19,288 bases of DNA from SVTX01 sp045638125 (GTDB lineage: Bacteria > Bacillota > Clostridia > Oscillospirales > CAG-272), in assembly GCA_045638125.1 (NCBI GenBank), contig JAZUAS010000100.1:1-19288 (forward strand), read 5' to 3'. Numbering within the stretch: position 1 is the first letter of the stretch; every line of letters begins with the position of its first letter. The notes below the pieces were generated by a model, which saw only the letters and a program-made list of their open reading frames with translations, was not told where the DNA came from and ran no database searches. The position numbers were made by a program, and so were the translations under genes. Shown one piece after another: positions 1 through 6,426 of the stretch.

Positions 1-315
1 AGAAACAAGCACCATTTTGAGTATTGGGTCGATCTCAACATCTCTACCAAACGTTACGAGCCTGTGGCTATGCCGCTAAACTACCTTACCGAAATGTTCT
101 GCGACCGAGTTGCGGCTTGTAAAATATATAAGGGCAAGGATTACACCGATTCTGCAGCGCTGGAATATTTTTTGCGTGGAAACGCACGTGCTAAAATGCA
201 CGCAGAAACCGCCGACATGCTTGAAGAATGGCTTCGTATGCTTTCCGCGAGGGGAGAAGCGGAGACCTTTGCTCATATCAAAAAGGTCAATAAAGCAAAT
301 CGAAAAACTAAATAA
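1..315 (+). CDS. DUF5662 family protein, 3' part only (5' end outside window)
   Basis: The reading frame is open from the first base, so the gene begins upstream; 104 codons and the stop are visible. The visible part starts RNKHHFEYWVDLN and continues with MPLNYLTEMFCDRVAACK, then an acidic and basic C-terminal helix region. The HHFEYW motif, the 'MP.NYL.EMFCDRVAA' block and the 'YF....A..MH' segment match what I know of DUF5662, a Firmicutes family sometimes wrongly named catalase. Its biochemical role is unknown and I do not assign one. An internal GTG (64) or ATG (70) could be mistaken for the start, but conserved motif lies upstream of both, so the full-length frame is favoured. No classic terminator with a T-run follows; the next element is the inverted repeat at 324-366. 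Confidence 0.82.
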   Translation, partial: RNKHHFEYWVDLNISTKRYEPVAMPLNYLTEMFCDRVAACKIYKGKDYTDSAALEYFLRGNARAKMHAETADMLEEWLRMLSARGEAETFAHIKKVNKANRKTK

Positions 316-323
316 TTATCATA

Positions 324-366
324 AAATCACCTCTTACCAAAATATAATCAAGGTAAGAGGTGATTT
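324..366 (+). promoter_or_regulatory. Perfect 15-bp inverted repeat overlapping the dacA ribosome site
   Basis: The arms 324-338 (AAATCACCTCTTACC) and 352-366 (GGTAAGAGGTGATTT) are exact reverse complements around a 13-base spacer. The right arm contains the Shine-Dalgarno-like GAGGTGAT (357-364) for the ATG at 369. The spacer holds a perfect TATAAT (343-348) near the centre of symmetry, but I find no good -35 box at normal distance. No T-run follows the right arm, so a simple terminator fits poorly. It could be an RNA hairpin that hides the ribosome site in read-through transcripts, or a DNA operator. The symmetry is certain; the function is inferred. Confidence 0.6.
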
Positions 367-368
367 AT

Positions 369-1571
369 ATGAAAAATAATGTAATGCTAACAAAATTGGC
401 GGTAATTCTGCTTATGCCGCTTTTGGTATTGTCGAGTCTTGCTCTGCCCGCGCTTGCCGATAGCGTATTGATATCCGAAAACCCCGATGACGCCTATGAG
501 CCGATAAAAGACGTTCTCGGGCTTAATTGCAAGAGCGCGATATTGATGGAGGCTTCTACGGGTAGAGTTCTGTATGAGCAGAACGCAGATGAAGCTCTGC
601 CGCCTGCGTCGGTTACAAAGGTTATGACCCTGCTTCTCGTTATGGAAGCTATTGAGGACGGCAAGATCAAGCTCGACGATATGGTTTCCACCAGTGAGAG
701 AGCGGCGAGTATGGGCGGCTCGCAGATCTACCTTGAAGTCGGTGAGCAGATGAGCGTTGAGGATATGCTCAAGAGCGTTATTATTGCCTCGGCAAACGAT
801 GCCGCTTGCGCTCTTGCCGAGTTTGTTGCGGGAAGCGAGACGGCTTTCGTCAAGGCGATGAACGACCGCGCGGCAGAGCTTGGAATGGCAAACACCACAT
901 TTGAAAACACCAACGGTCTTGACGATACGGCGAAAAGTCATCTTACCAGTGCTCGTGATATTGCCATTATGTCGGCAGAGCTTATAAAGCACAAGAAGAT
1001 TCTTGAATATAGCTCGATCTGGATGGACACCGTGCGAAACGGACTTTTCGGACTGACCAATACTAACCGTCTTGTTCGATATTATAACGGTTGCACCGGT
1101 CTTAAAACGGGCTCTACCGACAAAGCGGGATTTTGCATCTCCGCTACCGCCCAGCGTGACGGCGTATCCTTGATATGCGTTATTATGGGGGCTGAAACAA
1201 GAGATATAAGAAATCAAGCGGCTACCTCGCTTCTTGATTGGGGATTTGCGAATTACGGAGTGTTTGAGCATACTCCTAAGGAGCTTGACCCTATTGGGGT
1301 TATGGGCGGAGTCGAAGATCAAGTCGAGCTTAAATATGATCCTTTTTCCTTTGTGACGGAAAAAGCGAACGTAGGGAAAATCAAGTATAAGATCGAGTTG
1401 CCCGAGTACGCAAGCGCCCCATTAAAGCAAGGAGATAAGGTTGGCGAGGTCGTCTTTACTCTTGACGGCAAAGAGGTTGGCAGAATACCCATCGTAGCGG
1501 CTGCCGACGTGAAAAAAATGAATTTTGCAGATGTGTGGTGGCGAATGCTTGGAAAGTTTCTTCTAAAATAA
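369..1571 (+). CDS. dacA: D-alanyl-D-alanine carboxypeptidase (serine peptidase S11, PBP5/DacF type)
   Basis: Removes the terminal D-Ala from peptidoglycan pentapeptides outside the cell, limiting cross-linking. The 400-residue protein has an N-terminal signal peptide (hydrophobic 8-29, likely cleavage after ALA at 28-30). The three penicillin-binding motifs are in order: SxxK at S81-K84 (SVTK), SxN at S141-N143 (SAN) and KTG at 246-248. A beta-rich PBP5 C-terminal domain follows (about 285-375). The last 16 residues (NFADVWWRMLGKFLLK) form the amphipathic membrane anchor typical of low-molecular-weight PBPs. I chose ATG 369 over GTG 360 because GAGGTGAT at 357-364 is well spaced for 369 and the GTG lies inside that ribosome site. 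Sporulating and non-sporulating Clostridia have several paralogues (dacA, dacF, dacB), so the symbol is approximate. It stands alone, followed by an independent promoter. Confidence 0.93.
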   Translation: MKNNVMLTKLAVILLMPLLVLSSLALPALADSVLISENPDDAYEPIKDVLGLNCKSAILMEASTGRVLYEQNADEALPPASVTKVMTLLLVMEAIEDGKIKLDDMVSTSERAASMGGSQIYLEVGEQMSVEDMLKSVIIASANDAACALAEFVAGSETAFVKAMNDRAAELGMANTTFENTNGLDDTAKSHLTSARDIAIMSAELIKHKKILEYSSIWMDTVRNGLFGLTNTNRLVRYYNGCTGLKTGSTDKAGFCISATAQRDGVSLICVIMGAETRDIRNQAATSLLDWGFANYGVFEHTPKELDPIGVMGGVEDQVELKYDPFSFVTEKANVGKIKYKIELPEYASAPLKQGDKVGEVVFTLDGKEVGRIPIVAAADVKKMNFADVWWRMLGKFLLK

Positions 1572-1612
1572 GAAAAAACCTTTAAAAATCCAAGAAAAAC
1601 ATGAAAATGCTA

Positions 1613-1641
1613 TTGCAAAACGGCAAAAATTGTGATATACT
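1613..1641 (+). promoter_or_regulatory. Predicted sigma-A promoter of pgi
   Basis: The -35 box is TTGCAA (1613-1618) and the -10 box is TATACT (1636-1641), separated by 17 bases. TGA directly before the -10 (1633-1635) gives an extended -10. Predicted transcription start is near 1648, about 36 bases before the pgi ATG. Confidence 0.75.
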
Positions 1642-1683
1642 TAAATCTCAAATCATTGTTTATATAAAGAATTGGAGAATAAA

Positions 1684-3021
1684 ATGGCAATCAAGCTTTC
1701 AGAAAAATATCTTTCGGGCTTCGTAGCAGAGCACGAGTATAAAAATATTCAGCCTGCGGTCAGCGCGGCACACAAGCTTCTTCGTGAGAAGAGCGGAGCA
1801 GGCAGCGACTTTCTCGGTTGGGTAGACCTTCCCGAGAACTACGATAAGGAAGAATTCACTCGCATCAAGGCGGCGGCTACAAAGATCCAGAAGAACTGCG
1901 ACGTTTTCGTGGTTATCGGTATCGGCGGCTCTTACCTTGGCGCACGCGCGGTTATCGAGTTCCTCAAGTCCACTAACTATAACAATCTTAAGAAGAATAC
2001 TCCCGATATCTACTTCGCAGGGTGCGACATCAGTGCGGTTTCTCTCGCTGAGATCGTAGAGCTTTGCGAGGGAAGAGACGTTTGCATCAACGTTATTTCC
2101 AAGTCGGGTACTACCACCGAGCCTGCGGTTGCTTTCAGAGTATTCCGTGAAATGCTTGAGAAGAAGTACGGCAAGGACGGTGCGCGAGAGAGAATTTTCG
2201 TTACCACCGACAAGGCTCGCGGTACTCTCAAGAGCTTCTCCACCGAAGCGGGATATGAGACCTTCGTTGTTCCGGATGACGTTGGAGGACGCTTCTCCGT
2301 GCTTACCGCAGTAGGACTTCTTCCCATCGCCGTTGCAGGCTGCGACATCGACGCTCTTATGGCAGGTGCAAATGCCGCTCGCTTAGCATACACCGACGAG
2401 GACATTCAGAAGAACGATGCATACAAGTACGCCGCTATCAGAAATATTCTTTACCGCAAGGGTAAGGTTACCGAGATCCTCGTAGGCTACGAGAACTATG
2501 CGAAGATGCTCAACGAGTGGTGGAAGCAGCTCTACGGCGAGAGCGAGGGCAAGGACAACAGAGGAATTTTCCCCGCGTCCGTAATCTTCTCCACCGATCT
2601 TCACTCTCTCGGTCAGTTTATTCAGGAGGGTAACAGAAACCTCTTTGAAACCGTTATTGCGGTTGAAAACAACGGAATCGAATTCAAGATCCCTCACGAT
2701 CCCAACAATATCGACGGTCTTAACTTCCTTTCGGGCGTTGACCTTAACACCGTTAAAAAGACCGCTATGCAGGGAACACTTTTGGCTCACGTTGACGGCG
2801 GCGTGCCCAACATCCTCATCGAAATGGACGAGAGAAGTGAGTATGATCTCGGCTACATTCTCTACTTCTTTGAGCTTGCTTGCGCTATTTCCGGCTATAT
2901 GCTCGGAGTTAATCCCTTTGATCAGCCCGGCGTTGAGGCGTATAAGAAGAATATGTTTGCACTGCTTGGTAAGCCCGGATATGAGGCCTTGAGAGCAGAG
3001 CTTGAAGAAAAATTAAAATAA
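1684..3021 (+). CDS. pgi: Glucose-6-phosphate isomerase
   Basis: Interconverts glucose-6-phosphate and fructose-6-phosphate in the cytoplasm. The 445-residue length fits the short Firmicutes form. The sugar-phosphate-binding SIS fold shows as VVIGIGGSYLGARAV (76-90) and SKSGTTTEP (139-147). PROSITE-type signatures are visible as VGGRFSVLTAVGL (200-212) and NPFDQPGVEAYK (410-421). The GESEGK segment (285-290), H307 in DLHSLGQ and K421 supply the expected catalytic residues. I chose ATG 1684 because TTGGAG (1672-1677) is its ribosome site; the in-frame TTG at 1672 lies inside that site. Codon use is strongly biased (AAG, TTC, CTC, ATC), more than in dacA or the membrane protein, which suggests high expression. 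It has its own promoter, and another promoter starts just after it, so it is probably monocistronic. Confidence 0.97.
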   Translation: MAIKLSEKYLSGFVAEHEYKNIQPAVSAAHKLLREKSGAGSDFLGWVDLPENYDKEEFTRIKAAATKIQKNCDVFVVIGIGGSYLGARAVIEFLKSTNYNNLKKNTPDIYFAGCDISAVSLAEIVELCEGRDVCINVISKSGTTTEPAVAFRVFREMLEKKYGKDGARERIFVTTDKARGTLKSFSTEAGYETFVVPDDVGGRFSVLTAVGLLPIAVAGCDIDALMAGANAARLAYTDEDIQKNDAYKYAAIRNILYRKGKVTEILVGYENYAKMLNEWWKQLYGESEGKDNRGIFPASVIFSTDLHSLGQFIQEGNRNLFETVIAVENNGIEFKIPHDPNNIDGLNFLSGVDLNTVKKTAMQGTLLAHVDGGVPNILIEMDERSEYDLGYILYFFELACAISGYMLGVNPFDQPGVEAYKKNMFALLGKPGYEALRAELEEKLK

Positions 3022-3046
3022 TTTTGCACAAATTTTCTATTTCTAC

Positions 3047-3075
3047 TTGAAATTATTCGTAAACTATGCTATAAT
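3047..3075 (+). promoter_or_regulatory. Near-perfect sigma-A promoter of the small P-loop gene
   Basis: TTGAAA (3047-3052), a 17-base spacer and a perfect TATAAT (3070-3075), with an extended -10 TGC at 3067-3069. Transcription should start near 3082, giving a leader of about 67 bases. Confidence 0.85.
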
Positions 3076-3120
3076 TATGTAAAGAAAATTAAAATCCGCA
3101 AGGAAAGTTAAAAATACAGA

Positions 3121-3134
3121 GCCACAAGGGTGGC
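3121..3134 (+). promoter_or_regulatory. Leader hairpin directly before a Shine-Dalgarno
   Basis: GCCAC (3121-3125) and GTGGC (3130-3134) pair perfectly around an AAGG tetraloop. The hairpin ends exactly where the ribosome site AGAAGGAG (3135-3142) begins. It leaves that site free and could stabilise the leader or present the ribosome site. The function is inferred. Confidence 0.4.
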
Positions 3135-3148
3135 AGAAGGAGCACATT

Positions 3149-3556
3149 ATGGTTAAACTTATCATCGGCGTCAAGGGCACAGGCAAGACTAAGGCTCTCA
3201 TTTCCATGGTAAACGAAGCGGCTGAAAAGTCCAGCGGTAACGTTGTTTGTATCGAAAAGGGAGTAGGTCTCCGTTTTGATATTAAGCCCACCGTTCGTCT
3301 TATCAACACTAACGAGTATCTCGTATTTGATGCAGAGGCTCTCTATGGCTTCGTAGCAGGTATTCTTGCAAGCAACCACGACGTTACCGATCTTTTTATA
3401 GACGGCGCTCTCAAGATCTCCAACAACGATATCGCAGGCTTCGAGGCATTCGTAAAGGCTGTTGACGAGCTTACAAGCAAGCTCGACGTGAACGTTGTTA
3501 TGACCTCCTCTATTCCCGCAGAGGAAGCAAGCGACATCGTAAAGAAGTATATCTGA
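3149..3556 (+). CDS. Small P-loop NTPase of unknown function
   Basis: 135 residues. The N-terminus is a beta strand running into a Walker A loop, GVKGTGKT (7-14). A Walker B-like strand, TDLFIDG (80-86), ends in D85, and a later strand NVVMTSS (115-121) ends in polar residues like a sensor-1. This is a compact ASCE-type ATPase core with no added domain, signal peptide or membrane segment. Similar short proteins in Clostridia are sometimes labelled 'twitching motility protein PilT'; nothing here supports a pilus role, as PilT proper is about 350 residues and no pilus genes are nearby. The start is secure: AGAAGGAG (3135-3142) sits at good distance from ATG 3149. The near-consensus promoter, highly biased codons and following terminator make it a single, probably abundantly expressed unit. 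No function is assigned. Confidence 0.85.
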   Translation: MVKLIIGVKGTGKTKALISMVNEAAEKSSGNVVCIEKGVGLRFDIKPTVRLINTNEYLVFDAEALYGFVAGILASNHDVTDLFIDGALKISNNDIAGFEAFVKAVDELTSKLDVNVVMTSSIPAEEASDIVKKYI

Positions 3557-3623
3557 TCGAATTTTGATGTATAATATCGCTTTTGTCGTGACGCGTAGCG
3601 TTTCTGATAAAGCGTGAGCATTC

Positions 3624-3662
3624 GGGGTGTAAGCAGATTTTGTTTGCACCCCAATAGTTTTT
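3624..3662 (+). terminator. Intrinsic terminator after the P-loop gene
   Basis: A 12-bp stem (3624-3635 with 3641-3652, starting GGGGTG and ending CACCCC, two G-U pairs) closes a 5-base loop, followed after AATAG by five T (3658-3662). It lies only 22 bases before the next start codon, so if that gene's promoter is upstream of it, it would act inside the leader. Confidence 0.75.
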
Positions 3663-3683
3663 GCCCCATTGGAGAATTTGTAT

Positions 3684-4166
3684 ATGAATGTAAAAATTTT
3701 GAAGATCCTTGCAAAGGATGCCCGTTGTTCGATCGAGGACATCGCAACTATGACGGGCCTTGAGCAGGATGAAGTTATAAATGATATAAAAGAGCTTGAA
3801 GCCGCGGGGATGATCAAGGGATATAAGGCAGTAATCGACTGGGAAAAGCTGGATAATGCTTACGTCAGTGCGCTTATCGAGCTTAAAGTCATTCCTCAGG
3901 AGGAATACGGCTTTGAGAAGATTGCCGAGACGGTGATGAAGTACAAAGAGGTCGAGTCGGTCTATCTTATGTCGGGCTCTTACGACCTTACCGTTATAGT
4001 CAAGGGAAAGACCTTTCAGGAGGTCGCCATGTTCGTTGCCAAGGAGCTTGCTACCATGCACGGCGTGACAAGCACCGCAACGCATTTCGTGCTTCGCCGC
4101 TATAAGGAGCTTGACGTAGAGCTTGTAGGCGAACTGCAGGACGACAGAGGTGCTTATTCCTTATGA
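3684..4166 (+). CDS. Lrp/AsnC family transcriptional regulator
   Basis: A 160-residue DNA-binding regulator that probably senses an amino acid. The N-terminal winged helix-turn-helix covers about 3-50 (KILAKDARCSIEDIATMTGL, then EVINDIKELEAAGMIKGY). The C-terminal RAM/AsnC ligand-binding domain covers about 60-142, including the characteristic MSGSYDLTVIV (96-106). Length and domain order are normal for the family. I chose ATG 3684, with TTGGAG (3669-3674) as ribosome site; TTG 3669 is in frame but is part of that site. Its stop overlaps the start of the aminotransferase gene (ATGA, 4163-4166), so the two are translationally coupled. By analogy with other adjacent Lrp-enzyme pairs it may control its own operon, but the effector cannot be read from the sequence. 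Confidence 0.92.
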   Translation: MNVKILKILAKDARCSIEDIATMTGLEQDEVINDIKELEAAGMIKGYKAVIDWEKLDNAYVSALIELKVIPQEEYGFEKIAETVMKYKEVESVYLMSGSYDLTVIVKGKTFQEVAMFVAKELATMHGVTSTATHFVLRRYKELDVELVGELQDDRGAYSL

Positions 4167-5335
4167 TCGACTACGAAAAAATACTGAATCCCACGGTAAC
4201 TCGCGATATAAAGCCGTCGGGGATCAGAAGATTTTTTGATATTGCCGCAAGCATGGAGGGCGTCATCTCCCTCGGTGTTGGTGAGCCTGATTTCCCGACC
4301 CCTTGGCATATCCGTCGCGCGGGAATAAGATCGCTTGAGAACAGTAAGACCAGATATACATCCAATTCGGGACTTATCGAGCTTCGCGAGGAGATATGCA
4401 AATATATCGACCGCAGATATAACGTAAGCTACGACCCTAAGACCGAGGTGCTTGTCACCGTCGGAGGAAGTGAGGGAATCGATGGAGCTATCCGCACCCT
4501 CGTCGCCCCGGGAGACGAGGTCATTATCCCTCAACCGAGCTTCGTCTGCTACGAGCCTATCGTCCGTCTTGCGGGCGGTGTTCCAGTGATAGTGGAGCTT
4601 AAAGCCGAGAACGAATTTCGCTTGACGGCAAAGGAGTTGCGCGAGGCTATAACGAAAAAAACCAAGCTTTTGGTCTTTCCTTTTCCGAGCAATCCTACGG
4701 GAGCGATCATGGAGAAGGAGGATCTTGAAGCGATCGCGGAGGTGCTTCGCGGTACGCAGATCTGCGTCCTTTCCGACGAAATATATTCGGAGTTGACATA
4801 TGGCGGCAAGCGTCACGTGTCTATCGCTTCTATCGACGGAATGCGTGAGAGAACGGTTCTTGTCAACGGTTTTTCAAAATCCTATTCCATGACGGGCTGG
4901 AGAATGGGCTATGCCTGTGCTCCTGCTCCTATTATCGCACAGATGACTAAAATTCATCAGTTCGCTATTATGTCGGCGCCCACCACGTCACAGTATGCAG
5001 CGGTAGAAGCGTTGAAAAATGGCGACGAGGATGTTGAACGTATGGTCGCGGAGTACGATATGCGCCGCCGACTCGTGGTTCACGGATTTAACAGTCTTGG
5101 AATGGAGTGCTTTGAACCTAAAGGGGCGTTTTATTGCTTCCCGTCGATAAAAAAGACGGGAATGAGTAGCGAGGAATTTTGTGAAAAGCTCCTGCTTTCC
5201 AAAAAGGTGGCGGTAGTTCCGGGAAGCGCATTTGGTAATTGCGGCGAGGGCTTTATAAGAGTTTCTTATTGCTATTCCACAGACCATATAAAAGAAGCAC
5301 TTACAAGGATTGAAGAATTTTTGTCGGAAATCTAA
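4163..5335 (+). CDS. Pyridoxal-phosphate aminotransferase, class I (fold type I)
   Basis: A 390-residue cytoplasmic aminotransferase of the aspartate/aromatic aminotransferase group. The PLP lysine is K239 in NGFSKSYSMTGWRMGY. N177 (SNPTG), D205 and Y208 (SDEIY) are the usual cofactor contacts, and R366 (FIRVSYCYS) is the carboxylate-binding arginine. GVGEPDFPTP (38-47) and PGSAFG (353-358) are further family hallmarks. Substrate specificity is not readable: aspartate, aromatic amino acids or N-acetyl-LL-diaminopimelate (PatA-like) are all possible, so I give no symbol. The start ATG overlaps the regulator stop by 4 bases, and the upstream regulator of amino-acid metabolism fits a role in amino-acid synthesis or breakdown. 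A weak hairpin without a T-run follows (5380-5399). Confidence 0.93.
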   Translation: MIDYEKILNPTVTRDIKPSGIRRFFDIAASMEGVISLGVGEPDFPTPWHIRRAGIRSLENSKTRYTSNSGLIELREEICKYIDRRYNVSYDPKTEVLVTVGGSEGIDGAIRTLVAPGDEVIIPQPSFVCYEPIVRLAGGVPVIVELKAENEFRLTAKELREAITKKTKLLVFPFPSNPTGAIMEKEDLEAIAEVLRGTQICVLSDEIYSELTYGGKRHVSIASIDGMRERTVLVNGFSKSYSMTGWRMGYACAPAPIIAQMTKIHQFAIMSAPTTSQYAAVEALKNGDEDVERMVAEYDMRRRLVVHGFNSLGMECFEPKGAFYCFPSIKKTGMSSEEFCEKLLLSKKVAVVPGSAFGNCGEGFIRVSYCYSTDHIKEALTRIEEFLSEI

Positions 5336-5379
5336 TAAAATTCGAAGATGTGAATATTTATTCTGAAATTCAAAAAATA

Positions 5380-5399
5380 TGCAGATTTTATAGTCTGCA
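5380..5399 (+). other. Small hairpin between aminotransferase and membrane-protein genes
   Basis: TGCAGA (5380-5385) and TCTGCA (5394-5399) form a perfect 6-bp stem with an 8-base loop. No T-run follows, so it is at best a weak terminator or a leader hairpin for the gene at 5417. Confidence 0.35.
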
Positions 5400-5416
5400 C
5401 TGTATTGAGGTAACTA

Positions 5417-6193
5417 ATGAAACTCTCACAAAATGATAAAAAATTGAGGAGCAAGCTATATACCGCTTTTGTTATTGCGGGAATAGTTTTGTACGGACTC
5501 TATTGCTTTGTTCTACTGCCCAGCTATTTTACTGTTGTTAACGATATAGCGTATGATGAGGTTGTTTCGGAAATACTTTATTTCGCCGGCAGAATAGTAG
5601 AGATACTTGCTATTTCGGGCTTTTGCGCTACTGTAATATACGGAGTTTACCGTTTTGGAGCGTCAAATTTCTTGGGTGGATACTTTATTTTTTGTGGCAT
5701 GTCTCTGTATAAATATACTGCCAACGTTGTTGTGGACTGGATAACCGAAGGTAGTATTCCGGTGAATTTCTGGAAAGATATACTGTTTGCCATGGGGTAT
5801 GCCGTCAGCGAGATCGTTCCTTACGTTATAGCCTTTTTCATCGTTAAGGGAATAATAAAGAATTATCGCGAGGAGGCGAGTCTGCTAGAGCAAATGGGCA
5901 GAAAAAACAATCCCTTGCCCTTTGAAGGATTGTTCGGTTTTTCTAACTGCCTTTTGTCATCTGCATTTGTTTGTGCCGTAACGGTTCTCGTTACAAAGCT
6001 TGGGGGACAGTTGATATATGATCTCCAGACCGTAGTCTTCGTTACAAACGTTCCTCTGATGCTTCTTGACTACTTGACCAATGTGATATTTGCCGTGCTG
6101 TGTTATTTCGTTATCATACTCGTAATCTCGGTTTTTGGCGAGTATTTTGAGAAAGACGGCGAAAATCGTCGCCGTAAAAAACGCACACGCTAA
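5417..6193 (+). CDS. Polytopic membrane protein of unknown function
   Basis: 258 residues, not recognised as a named family. Hydrophobic segments suggest about six membrane spans: near 14-36, 51-77, 84-104, 120-146, 171-194 and 208-240. The N-terminus is short and basic (KKLRSK), and the C-terminus ends in a very basic tail (NRRRKKRTR, 250-258). By the positive-inside rule both ends should be cytoplasmic, which agrees with an even number of spans. I see no catalytic or transporter signature. The start ATG is preceded by GAGG (5407-5410). Codon use is less biased than in pgi, suggesting modest expression. A strong terminator follows immediately, so it is the last or only gene of its unit. It may be lineage-specific. 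Confidence 0.8.
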   Translation: MKLSQNDKKLRSKLYTAFVIAGIVLYGLYCFVLLPSYFTVVNDIAYDEVVSEILYFAGRIVEILAISGFCATVIYGVYRFGASNFLGGYFIFCGMSLYKYTANVVVDWITEGSIPVNFWKDILFAMGYAVSEIVPYVIAFFIVKGIIKNYREEASLLEQMGRKNNPLPFEGLFGFSNCLLSSAFVCAVTVLVTKLGGQLIYDLQTVVFVTNVPLMLLDYLTNVIFAVLCYFVIILVISVFGEYFEKDGENRRRKKRTR

Positions 6194-6213
6194 ATTTGAT
6201 TTAAATACATACG

Positions 6214-6250
6214 AACGTTCCGTCAAAGTTTACTTGACGGAGCGTTTTTT
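6214..6250 (+). terminator. Intrinsic terminator after the membrane-protein gene
   Basis: A 13-bp stem (6214-6226 with 6234-6246, one T-G pair, core TCCGTCAA/TTGACGGA) with a 7-base loop runs into a T tract (6245-6250). It starts 20 bases after the stop codon. Confidence 0.9.
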
Positions 6251-6323
6251 GTCTATAAGTAATATTTTAATCAATATATTGGTGCAGGGTGATAAAAAAT
6301 GCTTACATTATTTAAGAAATCTC

Positions 6324-6352
6324 TTGACTTTTAAATTAAATATCTGTATAAT
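6324..6352 (+). promoter_or_regulatory. Consensus sigma-A promoter of the pncB-cdaA operon
   Basis: TTGACT (6324-6329) and a perfect TATAAT (6347-6352) are 17 bases apart in very A+T-rich DNA. Transcription should start near 6359, leaving a leader of about 68 bases. I saw no recognisable NAD-related riboswitch or NiaR-like palindrome in it. Confidence 0.85.
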
Positions 6353-6426
6353 TATATATAATAAATTATAATGGACCAGTGTGCAAATTTTTTCAAGCGA
6401 CTATCAGCCGAGAAAGGAAGTTAAAA

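Noticed and set aside
387..1322. 311-codon minus-strand frame inside dacA
   Set aside because: Antisense to the SxxK, SxN and KTG motifs of a clear carboxypeptidase; low-complexity product with no domain.
3010..3026. Palindrome made only of A and T over the pgi stop codon (AAAATTA/TAATTTT)
   Set aside because: Pure A/T stem too weak for a terminator and expected by chance in such sequence.
6300..6335. Tiny 11-codon frame (ATG at 6299) ahead of the pncB promoter
   Set aside because: It lies upstream of the predicted transcription start, overlaps the -35 box and has no downstream coupling, so it is not supportable as a gene.
6353..6426. Possible NAD-sensing riboswitch or NiaR operator before pncB
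   Set aside because: The leader is only about 68 bases and A+T-rich. I saw no conserved NAD-riboswitch-like core and no convincing palindrome.
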